From positions 4,774,001 to 4,838,000 of the forward strand of contig NZ_CP009288.1 of the NCBI RefSeq assembly GCF_000756615.1: a stretch of DNA of 64,000 nt, given 5' to 3'. Below are positions 18,732 through 26,719 of the stretch, piece by piece (the first letter of the stretch is position 1; every line of letters begins with the position of its first letter). Made by a program: the position numbers and the translations under genes. The DNA is from Paenibacillus durus. GTDB lineage: Bacteria > Bacillota > Bacilli > Paenibacillales > Paenibacillaceae. Under the pieces are notes generated by a model, which searched no databases, was not told the origin of the DNA, and saw nothing but the letters and a program-made list of their open reading frames with translations.

Positions 18732-20137
18732 TCGATATTCACCTTGCCGCCGCTAAGCGTGACATCCTTCATGATCTGTAATGTAGCCCCGGCCTGGATT
18801 AGATCCACGCCTTCCTGGCCTTCGATGAATACCTTGCTGCCCTGGATTTCGATATCCCCTTCGGCATGCAGCTTGATTTTTTTGTCACTGTTGATTTCAA
18901 TACCGCCTTCATCGGTCAGACGCATGAGCAGCTGGCCGCTGCCGATAATTTCTACAGCTCCCGGTTTGAACACGATCTGCTTGCCATACTTGGTACTGAT
19001 GCTTTTCACGGAGGGGTCACTGCGCTTGACGGGGTCGGAGGAAGCGATATCGACGGAGCTTGCAGCGAAAGCATGGTGCTCCTGTTCGTCGGGGAAATAC
19101 AAGCGTACCTCATCCCCCTCTTCCGGCATGACATACCAGCCGCTGCCATCCGGAGAAGAGTAGACGGTAGAGTAAGGAAACCACATGGCGCCGGATGAGG
19201 AGGAGCCGTGATCGATTTCCAGATGGAGCTGCACTTTATCTTTGGAGATCTTCGTTATCTTGCCAAAAAGGGACACTCCCGCCAGCTGGGTGGCATAAAC
19301 CGTCCGGCATTCAAAGCCCTGCTTATTACGAAGGTGATAACGGCTGACAACCAGACCGCCTTCAATCCCCGTTTCCGCCCGGGCCACATACAGGGTTTGC
19401 CCCTGAAAGCTGACGGGACTGCCAAGCTCCAATACTTTAGGGCTGGTCACTTCATAGCTCAGGCTGCTCTGCTCGCTGGCCTCGGGAATTCCATTGCCGG
19501 CCTTTAGTTTGTATTCATGAAGGTCTTTTCGAATGGTATAGTTAAACTCTTCAAGCGGACGCGCCTCGCCCAAATCCGGTAAACCAACGACAAATTTCAA
19601 GCCCTGCTGCATGGAAAAAGGAATCACCACCGCATGCAGCCTGGAAGCCGCACGTTTGACAAATGCCCAGTCGGTCTCGTTGTATTGAACCAGTAATTCG
19701 CCAATGGACCGCCCGCCGGAAGCTTCGTCAATCACTTCAGCATCCGCGTAACCTGCGGTAAGCTGTGAGAACAGCTCGTTGTACGCTTGACCTGTATGTT
19801 GAAAGGAGCGGCTTTGCCGGGTTAAATCCATAAGCAGCGTTAAGCTTGCGGCCTCGACGGTCATTTCACGGACATGATTAACGGCTCTTACGGTGATGTC
19901 CGACACGGTTCCCTGAAACAAAATGACCTGGCGCTCGTCATCCCGCAGAAAAACCTGGATGCTCTCTTCTTCATCCGCCTTCTCCACATACTGATCTAGT
20001 AACCCATCCGGCACGATGCCGGTAATGGAAAAAGACACATGCTCGTTAACCTGCTTAAGCAGCTTCAGACTTGTAATGCGCTCAAATTGATACGGTTCAA
20101 CCACAACATTGGCTGCGGTAAAAAAAGTATCGCTCAT
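18728..20137 (-). CDS. VgrG-type spike protein, class A, cassette 2
   Basis: A 469-residue VgrG. Regions in order: gp27-like (VVVEPYQFERITSLKLLKQV, EHVSFSITGIVPDG), VQYNETDWAFVKRAASRLHA near residue 150, OB-fold (GKITKISKDKVQLHLEIDH, MPEEGDEVRLYFPDEQEHHA), then beta-helix to the end (IEINSDKKIKLHAEGDIEIQ). No effector domain follows. ATG 20137 is behind AGGAGGAA and overlaps the DcrB-like stop (ATGA). Its closest match in the window is the VgrG at 26720-28144, its counterpart in cassette 1. Confidence 0.87.
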   Translation of the reverse strand: MSDTFFTAANVVVEPYQFERITSLKLLKQVNEHVSFSITGIVPDGLLDQYVEKADEEESIQVFLRDDERQVILFQGTVSDITVRAVNHVREMTVEAASLTLLMDLTRQSRSFQHTGQAYNELFSQLTAGYADAEVIDEASGGRSIGELLVQYNETDWAFVKRAASRLHAVVIPFSMQQGLKFVVGLPDLGEARPLEEFNYTIRKDLHEYKLKAGNGIPEASEQSSLSYEVTSPKVLELGSPVSFQGQTLYVARAETGIEGGLVVSRYHLRNKQGFECRTVYATQLAGVSLFGKITKISKDKVQLHLEIDHGSSSSGAMWFPYSTVYSSPDGSGWYVMPEEGDEVRLYFPDEQEHHAFAASSVDIASSDPVKRSDPSVKSISTKYGKQIVFKPGAVEIIGSGQLLMRLTDEGGIEINSDKKIKLHAEGDIEIQGSKVFIEGQEGVDLIQAGATLQIMKDVTLSGGKVNIE

Positions 20138-20640
20138 ACGCTGGGTTCCTCCTCTTCCTGAACGGTCCGTATGGAACGAATCACTTGCACCACAATATCC
20201 CGCCAGTCTGCGTATTGTCTGTACGGACAATTGAAACTTCCCATCACCGTCTCACCCTCAAGTTCAAAATAGAACAAATTGTGATACACTGGTTCATCCA
20301 GCGCAGGGCTTTTGAAATCAAAATAACCGATGCTTTTCCCGTTCACTTCTTCAAGCTGTTCATCATAGAAGACGTTCGACGGCTGCATTTTTTTCAGCAT
20401 GGCTTTCATACCGGAGGTCAGTCTTTGAACCCATTCGTCCTGCAGCTTTTGGTCCACCCGGTTCAACGTGAGATTCACCGTCCCGGGCTCATTGCTCAAG
20501 ACGATCTCGGGACGCTGTTCATAAGGGTATTTTATTTTTTGCAGCGCAACAGGCATTTCCTCGAAAGTGCTAGGAATGTATAACTTTAGCTTGTCTTCAA
20601 AAAAAGCGCGTTCAACAAACTCGTAGCTTTCGTCTCCGAT
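20134..20640 (-). CDS. DcrB/Eag-type chaperone-like protein, cassette 2, with abnormal start
   Basis: The protein belongs with DcrB/DUF1795 proteins, the group of Eag chaperones that hold T6SS effectors. SIGYFDFKSPALDEPVYHNLFYFELEGETVMGSFNC is the core, matching TFGYLEFMTPALNTNIYNLLIFISLDKRALICTFNC-like blocks in the paralogue at 28141-28773 (shorter pieces quoted here overlap in register). The only ATG in frame (20556) would cut off 28 residues that align with the paralogue (SYEFVERAFFEDKLKLYIPS). A perfect AAAGGAGG (20656-20649) lies 8 bases before an in-frame ATC at 20640, where ATG is expected. Either initiation uses AUC, or an ATG-to-ATC change has weakened the gene. The frame is closed by TGA at 20682. 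Confidence 0.6.
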   Translation of the reverse strand: MGDESYEFVERAFFEDKLKLYIPSTFEEMPVALQKIKYPYEQRPEIVLSNEPGTVNLTLNRVDQKLQDEWVQRLTSGMKAMLKKMQPSNVFYDEQLEEVNGKSIGYFDFKSPALDEPVYHNLFYFELEGETVMGSFNCPYRQYADWRDIVVQVIRSIRTVQEEEEPSV

Positions 20641-20648
20641 ATTTTCTT

Positions 20649-20656
20649 CCTCCTTT
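20649..20656 (-). promoter_or_regulatory. Ribosome binding site that points to an ATC start
   Basis: AAAGGAGG on the minus strand with an 8-base spacer to the in-frame ATC at 20640-20638. There is no ATG, GTG or TTG in frame between this site and 20556. Confidence 0.6.
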
Positions 20657-20682
20657 GATTTTGGACATGGTAAAAAAGCTCA

Positions 20683-20985
20683 TTCCTACTTATGATTCAA
20701 GTTGGAATAAGCTCCCTTAACTTCTTGCTTCCTCACCCACTCTTTTGGTAGTACGTGGTGCGCAAGGGAAGCAGCGGTAGACGTAACAAAAAACAGGTCA
20801 ATCATGGTGGTATCTGATCATAATCAACCTGTTTGATGTAACGGAATAGCGTTAATTAGAATATAAAATTCACGCATTGATGTGCGTACAATTGGATTAG
20901 TGAAGTCTTATACGGGTATTACATGGGTTATAAGTTATTGGTTGAATGATGGATTCACTTGACACTGGGTAGACGTAGTAGCAGT
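20683..20985. other. AT-rich junction between the immunity gene and cassette 2
   Basis: The 300 bases hold no gene I can support. They contain a terminator for the immunity gene and a short minus-strand frame starting ATGAGC at about 20685 that runs only 23 codons into the chaperone ribosome binding site in another frame. The composition is AT-rich like the toxin and immunity genes. It looks like a recombination junction between the two cassettes. Confidence 0.5.
20785..20834 (-). terminator. Terminator after the immunity-like gene
   Basis: On the minus strand AAACAGGT (20834-20827) pairs with ACCTGTTT (20798-20791), with further wobble pairing inside, followed by a T run. It would separate cassette 2 from cassette 1 transcription. 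Confidence 0.65.
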
Positions 20986-21660
20986 TTACTTCTCCCAGTA
21001 TATCCCGATTTCCTCAAACGAAGCCACACTTTCGCTCAAGCCTTCAGGACTTTCTGTTCCAATTATTTTGATCTCACTTTTTGTCAAAGTGATGTTTCCA
21101 TAAGGATTATTTACTTTCCTAACATATATGGACTTTAACAATTCTACTTGTTCAGAAGTCATCTCATAATAATCTCGCCAAGATTCAATTGCAGTGTCAC
21201 TCTCCATAAGCTGCCTCTCTAATAAATATCCACCACATTGTACTATTCTTACGATATTATCAATTGAAGAAATAGTATCATTATCACCCCAAAATGCGGT
21301 AGTTATAGATGGCGAGGTCGTACCATCTTCATCCTCTTCAAGAAGATATTCTAAAGTTTCATTCTTAGCCAACTCAAGGACATCCTTTGGTGCACCCATA
21401 AAAAAATCTATAGCTGTAGAAATATCGGTTCGGGTAAAGTTGTCATTTCGAAATGCCCCAACAAAATAATTACCTTTGAAAGTAATAGTTCCTCTTCCTC
21501 CCGAACCATCGACAACATTATAGTTGTCAGCATCCCATGAATGTTCGTATGATAATTCAGGATAGTGAGCAACCATGATTGCATGTGCCACCGATGCAAG
21601 TGTACAACCGCTCCATAAATTGTTTTTATTTAATTGGCTATTTAATATCACAGGCTTCAT
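20986..21660 (-). CDS. Putative immunity protein for the VgrG-HNH effector
   Basis: I do not recognise the family of this 224-residue, acidic, AT-rich gene. It overlaps the stop of the VgrG-HNH gene (ATGA), so the two are translated together, which is how T6SS and polymorphic toxin immunity genes are usually placed. Visible are NNLWSGCTLASVAHAIMVAH near the start (a Cys-containing helix), a long acidic stretch (EYLLEEDEDG) in the middle and no signal peptide, fitting a cytoplasmic inhibitor of a nuclease. Assignment rests on position and composition. Confidence 0.6.
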   Translation of the reverse strand: MKPVILNSQLNKNNLWSGCTLASVAHAIMVAHYPELSYEHSWDADNYNVVDGSGGRGTITFKGNYFVGAFRNDNFTRTDISTAIDFFMGAPKDVLELAKNETLEYLLEEDEDGTTSPSITTAFWGDNDTISSIDNIVRIVQCGGYLLERQLMESDTAIESWRDYYEMTSEQVELLKSIYVRKVNNPYGNITLTKSEIKIIGTESPEGLSESVASFEEIGIYWEK

Positions 21661-24272
21661 TTTTTTCTCCTTTTCGGTTTAGTTGGTGGTGTTTTCTTGC
21701 TTGGTTTATCAAAGTCCGAAGGTAACTTATTTGATTTTTCTCTATTTTCTTTTCTAGATAATACTTGAGCATTACTGTAACTATTAGTACCACCTTTATC
21801 CCTAGGAATAATATGATCGATTTGCCATTCATTCGGATCGGGTGTAACACCTTTTTTACTTTTTTGAGGTTTAGTTAAAATTTGACCTGTTTGGTCAGAC
21901 TTAACACCCCTACCGTTTTGTTTCATATTTTCTTCAATTATCTTTTTCTTTTGAGCCGCAGTAAAATCCTTCCCAGGACCTACATGCTTGGAATCTGTAA
22001 GATGTGAATAAGGTCCATTGCCTGATTGTGGAGTACTTTTCTTCTCTGCTTGATGTTTTTTTTGTTTTTGAGGTTTACCCGTCTCCGCATTCCCTTTTCT
22101 TCCATCCCCCGAACGACCGCTGCCGCCGCCGGAAACAGCCCCCAAATGGCTGCCGTCTCCGCCGCCCCAGCCATGCCGCTTACCCCCGGTGTTGGTCAGG
22201 ATGCCCAGCAGCGTGAATACTTCCCGCGGGGCCCAGCCTTCCTCCTGCACCTTCTGTACCGCTCTCTCTTGGGCTTCGCTCTTCATGTAGTTCCTTGCAG
22301 TTTGACCGGCCATATCTAGGGCATAGCTCAGTTTCGGACTATTCATTTCCAGGCGCTGCATCATTTTTTGCATTTTTTGCAGCACATCCGATTGGCTTAG
22401 GTTACTCCCCAGGTTCCGCGCTCCTGTGAACACTTTCCCGAGCGTCCCCGTGCTGGTCATAGACTGCGCCACTTCTTTGGCTGCCTTCGCCACGCTGACC
22501 ACTTTGTCCGTGGCCTTCGCCAGCATGCTCCCCGCCTTCATCGCGTCCCGCGCTATTTTGGCTCCCGCCGCCGCCCAGCCGGCAAACGGGATCGCCGAGG
22601 CCATGGATAACGCCGCTCCCATATAGTCGCCCCGCGCCAGCGAGATCCCGGCATTCGCTACATCCGCGACCTCTCCTATAACCGGGATGCAGCCCGCCAC
22701 ATCCAGTACGACCTGCGTCACGTCCAGGAATTTGCTCCAGAATCCCTTCTTCTTCGGCTTCTCTTCTTCCGGCTGCGTTTCCGTGACGAACGGCGCCTCC
22801 GGCTGCGGCTCCAGGTCCTCGATTGTCACCGGCGCTTTCGTCAGCCCCGCAAGCTCCACCTCGTCGCCCCGGATATCCGTGCTGCCATCCATGACCACGC
22901 TGCTGTTGCCGCTCAGAAGGTAGATCCCCTCTTGCGCTGTAATCTCTATCTTTTTCTCCGACGTCCACTCCAAATCCTTCTTGGCCGACAGTACGATGCC
23001 CGTATCACTCTGGATCGTAATCCCACTGCTGTCCTCCAGCGAGATGAACAGGCTCCCCTCGGTCGCCGTTAGGCTCAGATCGGACGCGCCGAATTTCAGC
23101 TCCTTGCCGTAATCCGTTCCCCAATATTTCGTGCCGGGGTCCTCCAGCTTCGGGGACGGCTGCCCGCTTTTACGTACCGATCCCCGCGCCATAGCTTCCT
23201 CTTCCCGTGCGCTAGGAAAATACACCTGCACCGCATCCCCCGCCTTCGGCATGAGGTACAGTCCGCTGCTGCCTTCGGCGCTATATACGGATTCATACGG
23301 AATCCACACGGCCTCACTTTTCTCCTGGCTGGCGTCGATGTCCAGGTGCACACGAACCCGGTCTTTTTGCAGATCAATGACTTTGCCGTCCAGCGAGACG
23401 CCGGTGATCCGCTCATTCAGGATGAAGGGCTGCCGGATGCCTGCCTCCAGGCGCAGGGTATACGTATGGCGGAAAGCCCCGTCCGTCAACTGCGAAACGG
23501 CGGCGGCCACCGCCAGCTCTTTCCCCCGAAACGTCACATTATCTCCCAGTTGCAGCCACTTGGCGCTCTCCACTTCATAATAGGTGAAATCCATCACATT
23601 CGCTTCCAGTCCGGCGGCCTGCGCCCGGGCATACGCGGCCAAATCCCGTCCCACGGTAAACGACGTCTCGGACGGCAGTTCTTCCATCCCCCCGTCCGGT
23701 ACCCCGATCCACAGCTTCGGTGCCTCTGCCGAGGACTCCGGGATTATCACCGCGCCGACACGGGACGCCAGGCGTTTAATGAATTCCCAGTCCGTCTCGC
23801 GGTATTGCAGCACCAGCGCATCCGGTTGATCCGCTCCTGTGGCGTTGTCGATCAGGTCCGCTCCGTCATAGCCCAGCACCACCCGTTCGATCAGCTCGCC
23901 CGTACTTTGATTCCCAAGCTGGAAGGAGCGGATTTCCACTTTCCGGTCCAGCAGGGAAGAGTGCGAGACCGCTTGCAGCTTCAGCTCGAACATCCCCCGT
24001 ACAGTCTCGATTTCCATCTGCTCGACCCGCCCGTGGAATAAGGTCCGCACCTTCTCCCCGTCCGCGTTCACTTCCTGGATTTCCACGGCTTCCTCTTCCA
24101 CTTTCTGCTGCGCCGCCAGATCCCGCTGCTCCTCCGGCAGGATTGCGCTTAACGACAGGGTGGCATGCTCGCCGACACTCCGCCGAATCTCCAGCTGCCT
24201 GAGGCGCTGGATTTCATAAGGGGCGATCAGCTTGATCTGCCCGTATCCTTTCCAGGTATGTAAGGTTGCCAT
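21657..24272 (-). CDS. VgrG spike fused to an HNH nuclease toxin (effector)
   Basis: An 871-residue evolved VgrG. Residues 1-480 are the spike: IKLIAPYEIQRLRQLEIRRS, VLQYRETDWEFIKRLASRVG, an OB-fold (MPKAGDAVQVYFPSAREEEA) and beta-helix repeats. Then comes a linker rich in Pro/Glu/Lys (about 500-520), a hydrophobic pre-toxin region (VVLDVAGCIPVIGEVADVAN, MASAIPFAGWAAAGAKIA) like those before polymorphic toxin tips, helices to about 710, and a Gly-rich hinge. The last 100 residues carry the HNH core WQIDHIIPRDKGGTNSY followed by AQVLSRKENREKSNK, ending in a Lys-rich tail. DNA below about 22070 turns AT-rich, so the toxin tip was probably acquired. ATG 24272 follows GAGGAGG. It would cut DNA in the target cell. 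Confidence 0.87.
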   Translation of the reverse strand: MATLHTWKGYGQIKLIAPYEIQRLRQLEIRRSVGEHATLSLSAILPEEQRDLAAQQKVEEEAVEIQEVNADGEKVRTLFHGRVEQMEIETVRGMFELKLQAVSHSSLLDRKVEIRSFQLGNQSTGELIERVVLGYDGADLIDNATGADQPDALVLQYRETDWEFIKRLASRVGAVIIPESSAEAPKLWIGVPDGGMEELPSETSFTVGRDLAAYARAQAAGLEANVMDFTYYEVESAKWLQLGDNVTFRGKELAVAAAVSQLTDGAFRHTYTLRLEAGIRQPFILNERITGVSLDGKVIDLQKDRVRVHLDIDASQEKSEAVWIPYESVYSAEGSSGLYLMPKAGDAVQVYFPSAREEEAMARGSVRKSGQPSPKLEDPGTKYWGTDYGKELKFGASDLSLTATEGSLFISLEDSSGITIQSDTGIVLSAKKDLEWTSEKKIEITAQEGIYLLSGNSSVVMDGSTDIRGDEVELAGLTKAPVTIEDLEPQPEAPFVTETQPEEEKPKKKGFWSKFLDVTQVVLDVAGCIPVIGEVADVANAGISLARGDYMGAALSMASAIPFAGWAAAGAKIARDAMKAGSMLAKATDKVVSVAKAAKEVAQSMTSTGTLGKVFTGARNLGSNLSQSDVLQKMQKMMQRLEMNSPKLSYALDMAGQTARNYMKSEAQERAVQKVQEEGWAPREVFTLLGILTNTGGKRHGWGGGDGSHLGAVSGGGSGRSGDGRKGNAETGKPQKQKKHQAEKKSTPQSGNGPYSHLTDSKHVGPGKDFTAAQKKKIIEENMKQNGRGVKSDQTGQILTKPQKSKKGVTPDPNEWQIDHIIPRDKGGTNSYSNAQVLSRKENREKSNKLPSDFDKPSKKTPPTKPKRRKK

Positions 24273-24397
24273 TTTGTTTTCCTCCTCTCCCGGCACGATG
24301 GCCCAGCTTACGTACGAATGCCAGATTGTCTACTCTTTCTAAGATTGCACATGTTTTTCAAAGCGCGTACGATTAATCCCTTATAGTGCAGCTACAC

Positions 24398-24865
24398 CTA
24401 CCGGATCGCCCCGCTGCCTGAGCTGCCGACGGATACGCCGCCCAGGTCCTGTCCGTCGTCTTCAATCCGGATCAGGCTGCCTTCGTAGATGCAGGTATTG
24501 GTGCAATGGCTCAATAACGCCGGCTGCTCCTCGATTAGTACATCGAATTTCCCGTTCACCCATGGACCGGTAATGACAGGCACGCAGGGAGCCTTCTGAA
24601 CGCCCTCAGTGTCGAACTGACCGTTCTTTACTGCTGGGTTTAATGGGTTGGTGCAGTTGCCAAAGTGGATAATATTTACGCCCGGCTTGTAATCCTCTAC
24701 ATTCACCTGCGGCATTTCCTTGACATAGACGCCGTGGCTAAACGGGATTTTGAGCCGGGTGAGCTGGGTCCCGCAGCTGCAGCTTAGAATCGCCCCGGCC
24801 ACCACATACGATTTCTGCTCCTCGCCGCCGCTTCCGCCTACGCTAAATGCACCTTCTACCTGCAT
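24398..24865 (-). CDS. DUF4280 (PAAR-like) spike-tip protein, cassette 1
   Basis: A 155-residue DUF4280 protein: VVAGAILSCSCGTQLTRLKI, then HGVYVKEMPQVNVEDYKPG, HFGNCTNPLNP, APCVPVITGPW and a C-terminal SHCTNTCIYEG. The several Cys pairs would hold the fold or a metal. ATG 24865 follows AAGGAGGCGC. It precedes the VgrG-HNH gene by 125 bases and should form the sharpened tip of that spike. It is longer than the cassette 2 copy at both ends. Confidence 0.85.
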   Translation of the reverse strand: MQVEGAFSVGGSGGEEQKSYVVAGAILSCSCGTQLTRLKIPFSHGVYVKEMPQVNVEDYKPGVNIIHFGNCTNPLNPAVKNGQFDTEGVQKAPCVPVITGPWVNGKFDVLIEEQPALLSHCTNTCIYEGSLIRIEDDGQDLGGVSVGSSGSGAIR

Positions 24866-24898
24866 AACTTGCGCCTCCTTGTGGTTTCATCTTATTCC

Positions 24899-25483
24899 TC
24901 AGGATTGTTCTACCCGTGTTAGCCGAATTCCATTGAAGTCCCGCCGCAGCAGCCCTTCCGCCAGCGCCAGATTTATGAGCCATATCCGTTCTCTGGGGCC
25001 GTTTACCTGAAAAAAAGGCTGGCCTTCCGCACGCCCGGCATCCAGCACCAGTCTGCGCAATGTGCCGTCTGGATGCCATTCACTTTCATCCGACAGGCAG
25101 TCCACCTGCGGCGCGGCAACCAGCCAGTAGACTTCCTGATGTCTGCGCGGCAAGTCCGTAAATACACCCGGCACAAACCTCACCTTCGGCGCAAAGAGCT
25201 CGATGGTCCGTTTCAGCCGGTTGGAGACAAAGGGAAACGGATACTCGATGAAATCCACGTAATCGACCTGGGCGACCTCTGCCACGGCAAACTGAAGGCT
25301 TAATTCCTCAAGCTGGGGGCGCTGGCCCGCCCTTTGTCCGGCTGCCTGCCCAGCAGCTTGTTCCGCGCTTCGCCGCTCCGCCAGTCCGGCATCCAGCATG
25401 TCCGGCCGGATCACGGCCGACACTCCCCGCGGCTGAACCGCATTCGGAAAGCGGTCATCCTGGCTTAACCTGAAATAGCTCAC
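24899..25483 (-). CDS. DUF1629-like accessory or immunity protein, cassette 1
   Basis: A 194-residue protein with the DUF1629-like order: FPFVSNRLKRTIELFAPKVRF near residue 95, EVYWLVAAPQVDCLSDESEW, an FFQVNGPRERIWL strand and a final RDFNGIRLTRVEQ. It pairs with the cassette 2 gene at 17557-18084 but has an inserted Ala/Gln-rich stretch (AEQAAGQAAGQRAGQRP) near residues 50-70. GTG 25483 overlaps the pentapeptide gene stop (GTGA). Immunity or adaptor role is inferred only from position between spike parts. Confidence 0.6.
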   Translation of the reverse strand: MSYFRLSQDDRFPNAVQPRGVSAVIRPDMLDAGLAERRSAEQAAGQAAGQRAGQRPQLEELSLQFAVAEVAQVDYVDFIEYPFPFVSNRLKRTIELFAPKVRFVPGVFTDLPRRHQEVYWLVAAPQVDCLSDESEWHPDGTLRRLVLDAGRAEGQPFFQVNGPRERIWLINLALAEGLLRRDFNGIRLTRVEQS

Positions 25484-26679
25484 CGCTCCACCTCTCTCCG
25501 CTCGGTCTTCCACGATCCGCCCGGCAGCCTAACCCCGGTCAGATCCGCCGCTTCCAGTACTGCTCCGTCCAGTACCGCTCCTTCCAGTACAGCCCCGCTC
25601 AAGTCGGCCCCGGTGAAATCAGCTCCCCGCAAATCCGCTCCCGTAAGGTCGGCTCCGCTTAAGTTGGCCCCGGCAAACACAGCCCCCCGCAGATCGGCGA
25701 AGCTGAGCTTAGCCCCGGTCAAATCCGCTCCCGCAAACCTCATCCCGGCAAATCCCGGCATCACCCACTCTGCCGCTTCTTCCAGCGGACGCCCTCCCCG
25801 AACGCTGAGAAATACGCTTCTCTGCAACCGGCAGCCGCTAAAATCGGCTCCGTGCAATAAACTGTGACTAAAATCGGCTCCGTCCAGCAGGCAATTTCTC
25901 CAGTGCGTCCCGATCAGCACACAAAGCGACATCCGGGCAAACGATAGGTCGCACTCCCGAAAAGCCGTGTAGCGGAAATCCAGTCCGGAATAGGTTCCCG
26001 AGGATAAATTAGCCCCTTCAATAGCCGCATAGGCGTACTCTTCTTCGCTCCGCTCGCCCAGCCATTCCCGGATCTGCTGACTGCTTAAGCCGCGCTTGTC
26101 TTCCTTGTACACCGTTATACTGTGATCCAGATATTCTCCGGCCCGTACTTCGAAGACCGCCTCTTTAGACAGCGCCTGAAACTCCGGCAGCTCGGCCGCC
26201 TGGGGCATTGCATAACGGATGAGCTCGGCCACATAACTATGAAAATGCTCCGCTTCGGACAAACGCAGCTTTTCCAGCAAAGGACGGGGTAGTTTGCCCG
26301 CATACTTCCGCGCAGCCGGCTCCCACTCTTCCACGGCTCTCTGCAGCGGCGCAAACGCCCACTGTGGGTCATAGCTCGCCTGTACGGGCCTACGGTCAAA
26401 AAACCAGCCCGCGTCCAGACCTTCCGCCAAATACACCGCCTGTCCGTCCAGCAGCCCGGTGCGTAGCATCGAATAGGTAATGTAACCGAGGGCTCCTTTA
26501 TCTCCGGCAAGCTGACTCTCCAGAATGCTGCGGCAGAAGTCCTGGAAATGAGCCAGAAACCCGGCGGCAAGCTCCTCCCTCCGGCGATGGTATTCCCGGT
26601 CGAGCGACAGCAGCGCTTGCGTATGCCACGGCTTCAGCACCGCTTCCCGAAAATGGTTTAACGCCTCTTCATCGTACAT
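25480..26679 (-). CDS. Pentapeptide-repeat protein with cassette-specific N-terminal domain
   Basis: A 399-residue two-part protein. Residues 1-200 are the helical domain also found alone at 18066-18731. Residues about 220-390 are pentapeptide repeats of the A(D/N)LxG type (ADLTGAKLSFADLRGAVFAG, GADLTGADLRGADFTGADLS), which fold as a square beta-helix. In Proteobacteria, pentapeptide proteins can accompany VgrG/PAAR effectors. Start 26679 lies 40 bases after the class-A VgrG, behind GGGAGGG. The last codons overlap the next gene, so it is part of one translational unit. Confidence 0.83.
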   Translation of the reverse strand: MYDEEALNHFREAVLKPWHTQALLSLDREYHRRREELAAGFLAHFQDFCRSILESQLAGDKGALGYITYSMLRTGLLDGQAVYLAEGLDAGWFFDRRPVQASYDPQWAFAPLQRAVEEWEPAARKYAGKLPRPLLEKLRLSEAEHFHSYVAELIRYAMPQAAELPEFQALSKEAVFEVRAGEYLDHSITVYKEDKRGLSSQQIREWLGERSEEEYAYAAIEGANLSSGTYSGLDFRYTAFRECDLSFARMSLCVLIGTHWRNCLLDGADFSHSLLHGADFSGCRLQRSVFLSVRGGRPLEEAAEWVMPGFAGMRFAGADLTGAKLSFADLRGAVFAGANLSGADLTGADLRGADFTGADLSGAVLEGAVLDGAVLEAADLTGVRLPGGSWKTERREVER

Positions 26680-26719
26680 TCTTGCAACCCTCCCTTGGCG
26701 ATTTTGGCCGCATAGCTTC

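Noticed and set aside
20134..20556. ATG 20556 as the start of the DcrB-like gene
   Set aside because: Twenty-eight upstream codons align with the paralogue and a perfect ribosome binding site points to 20640.
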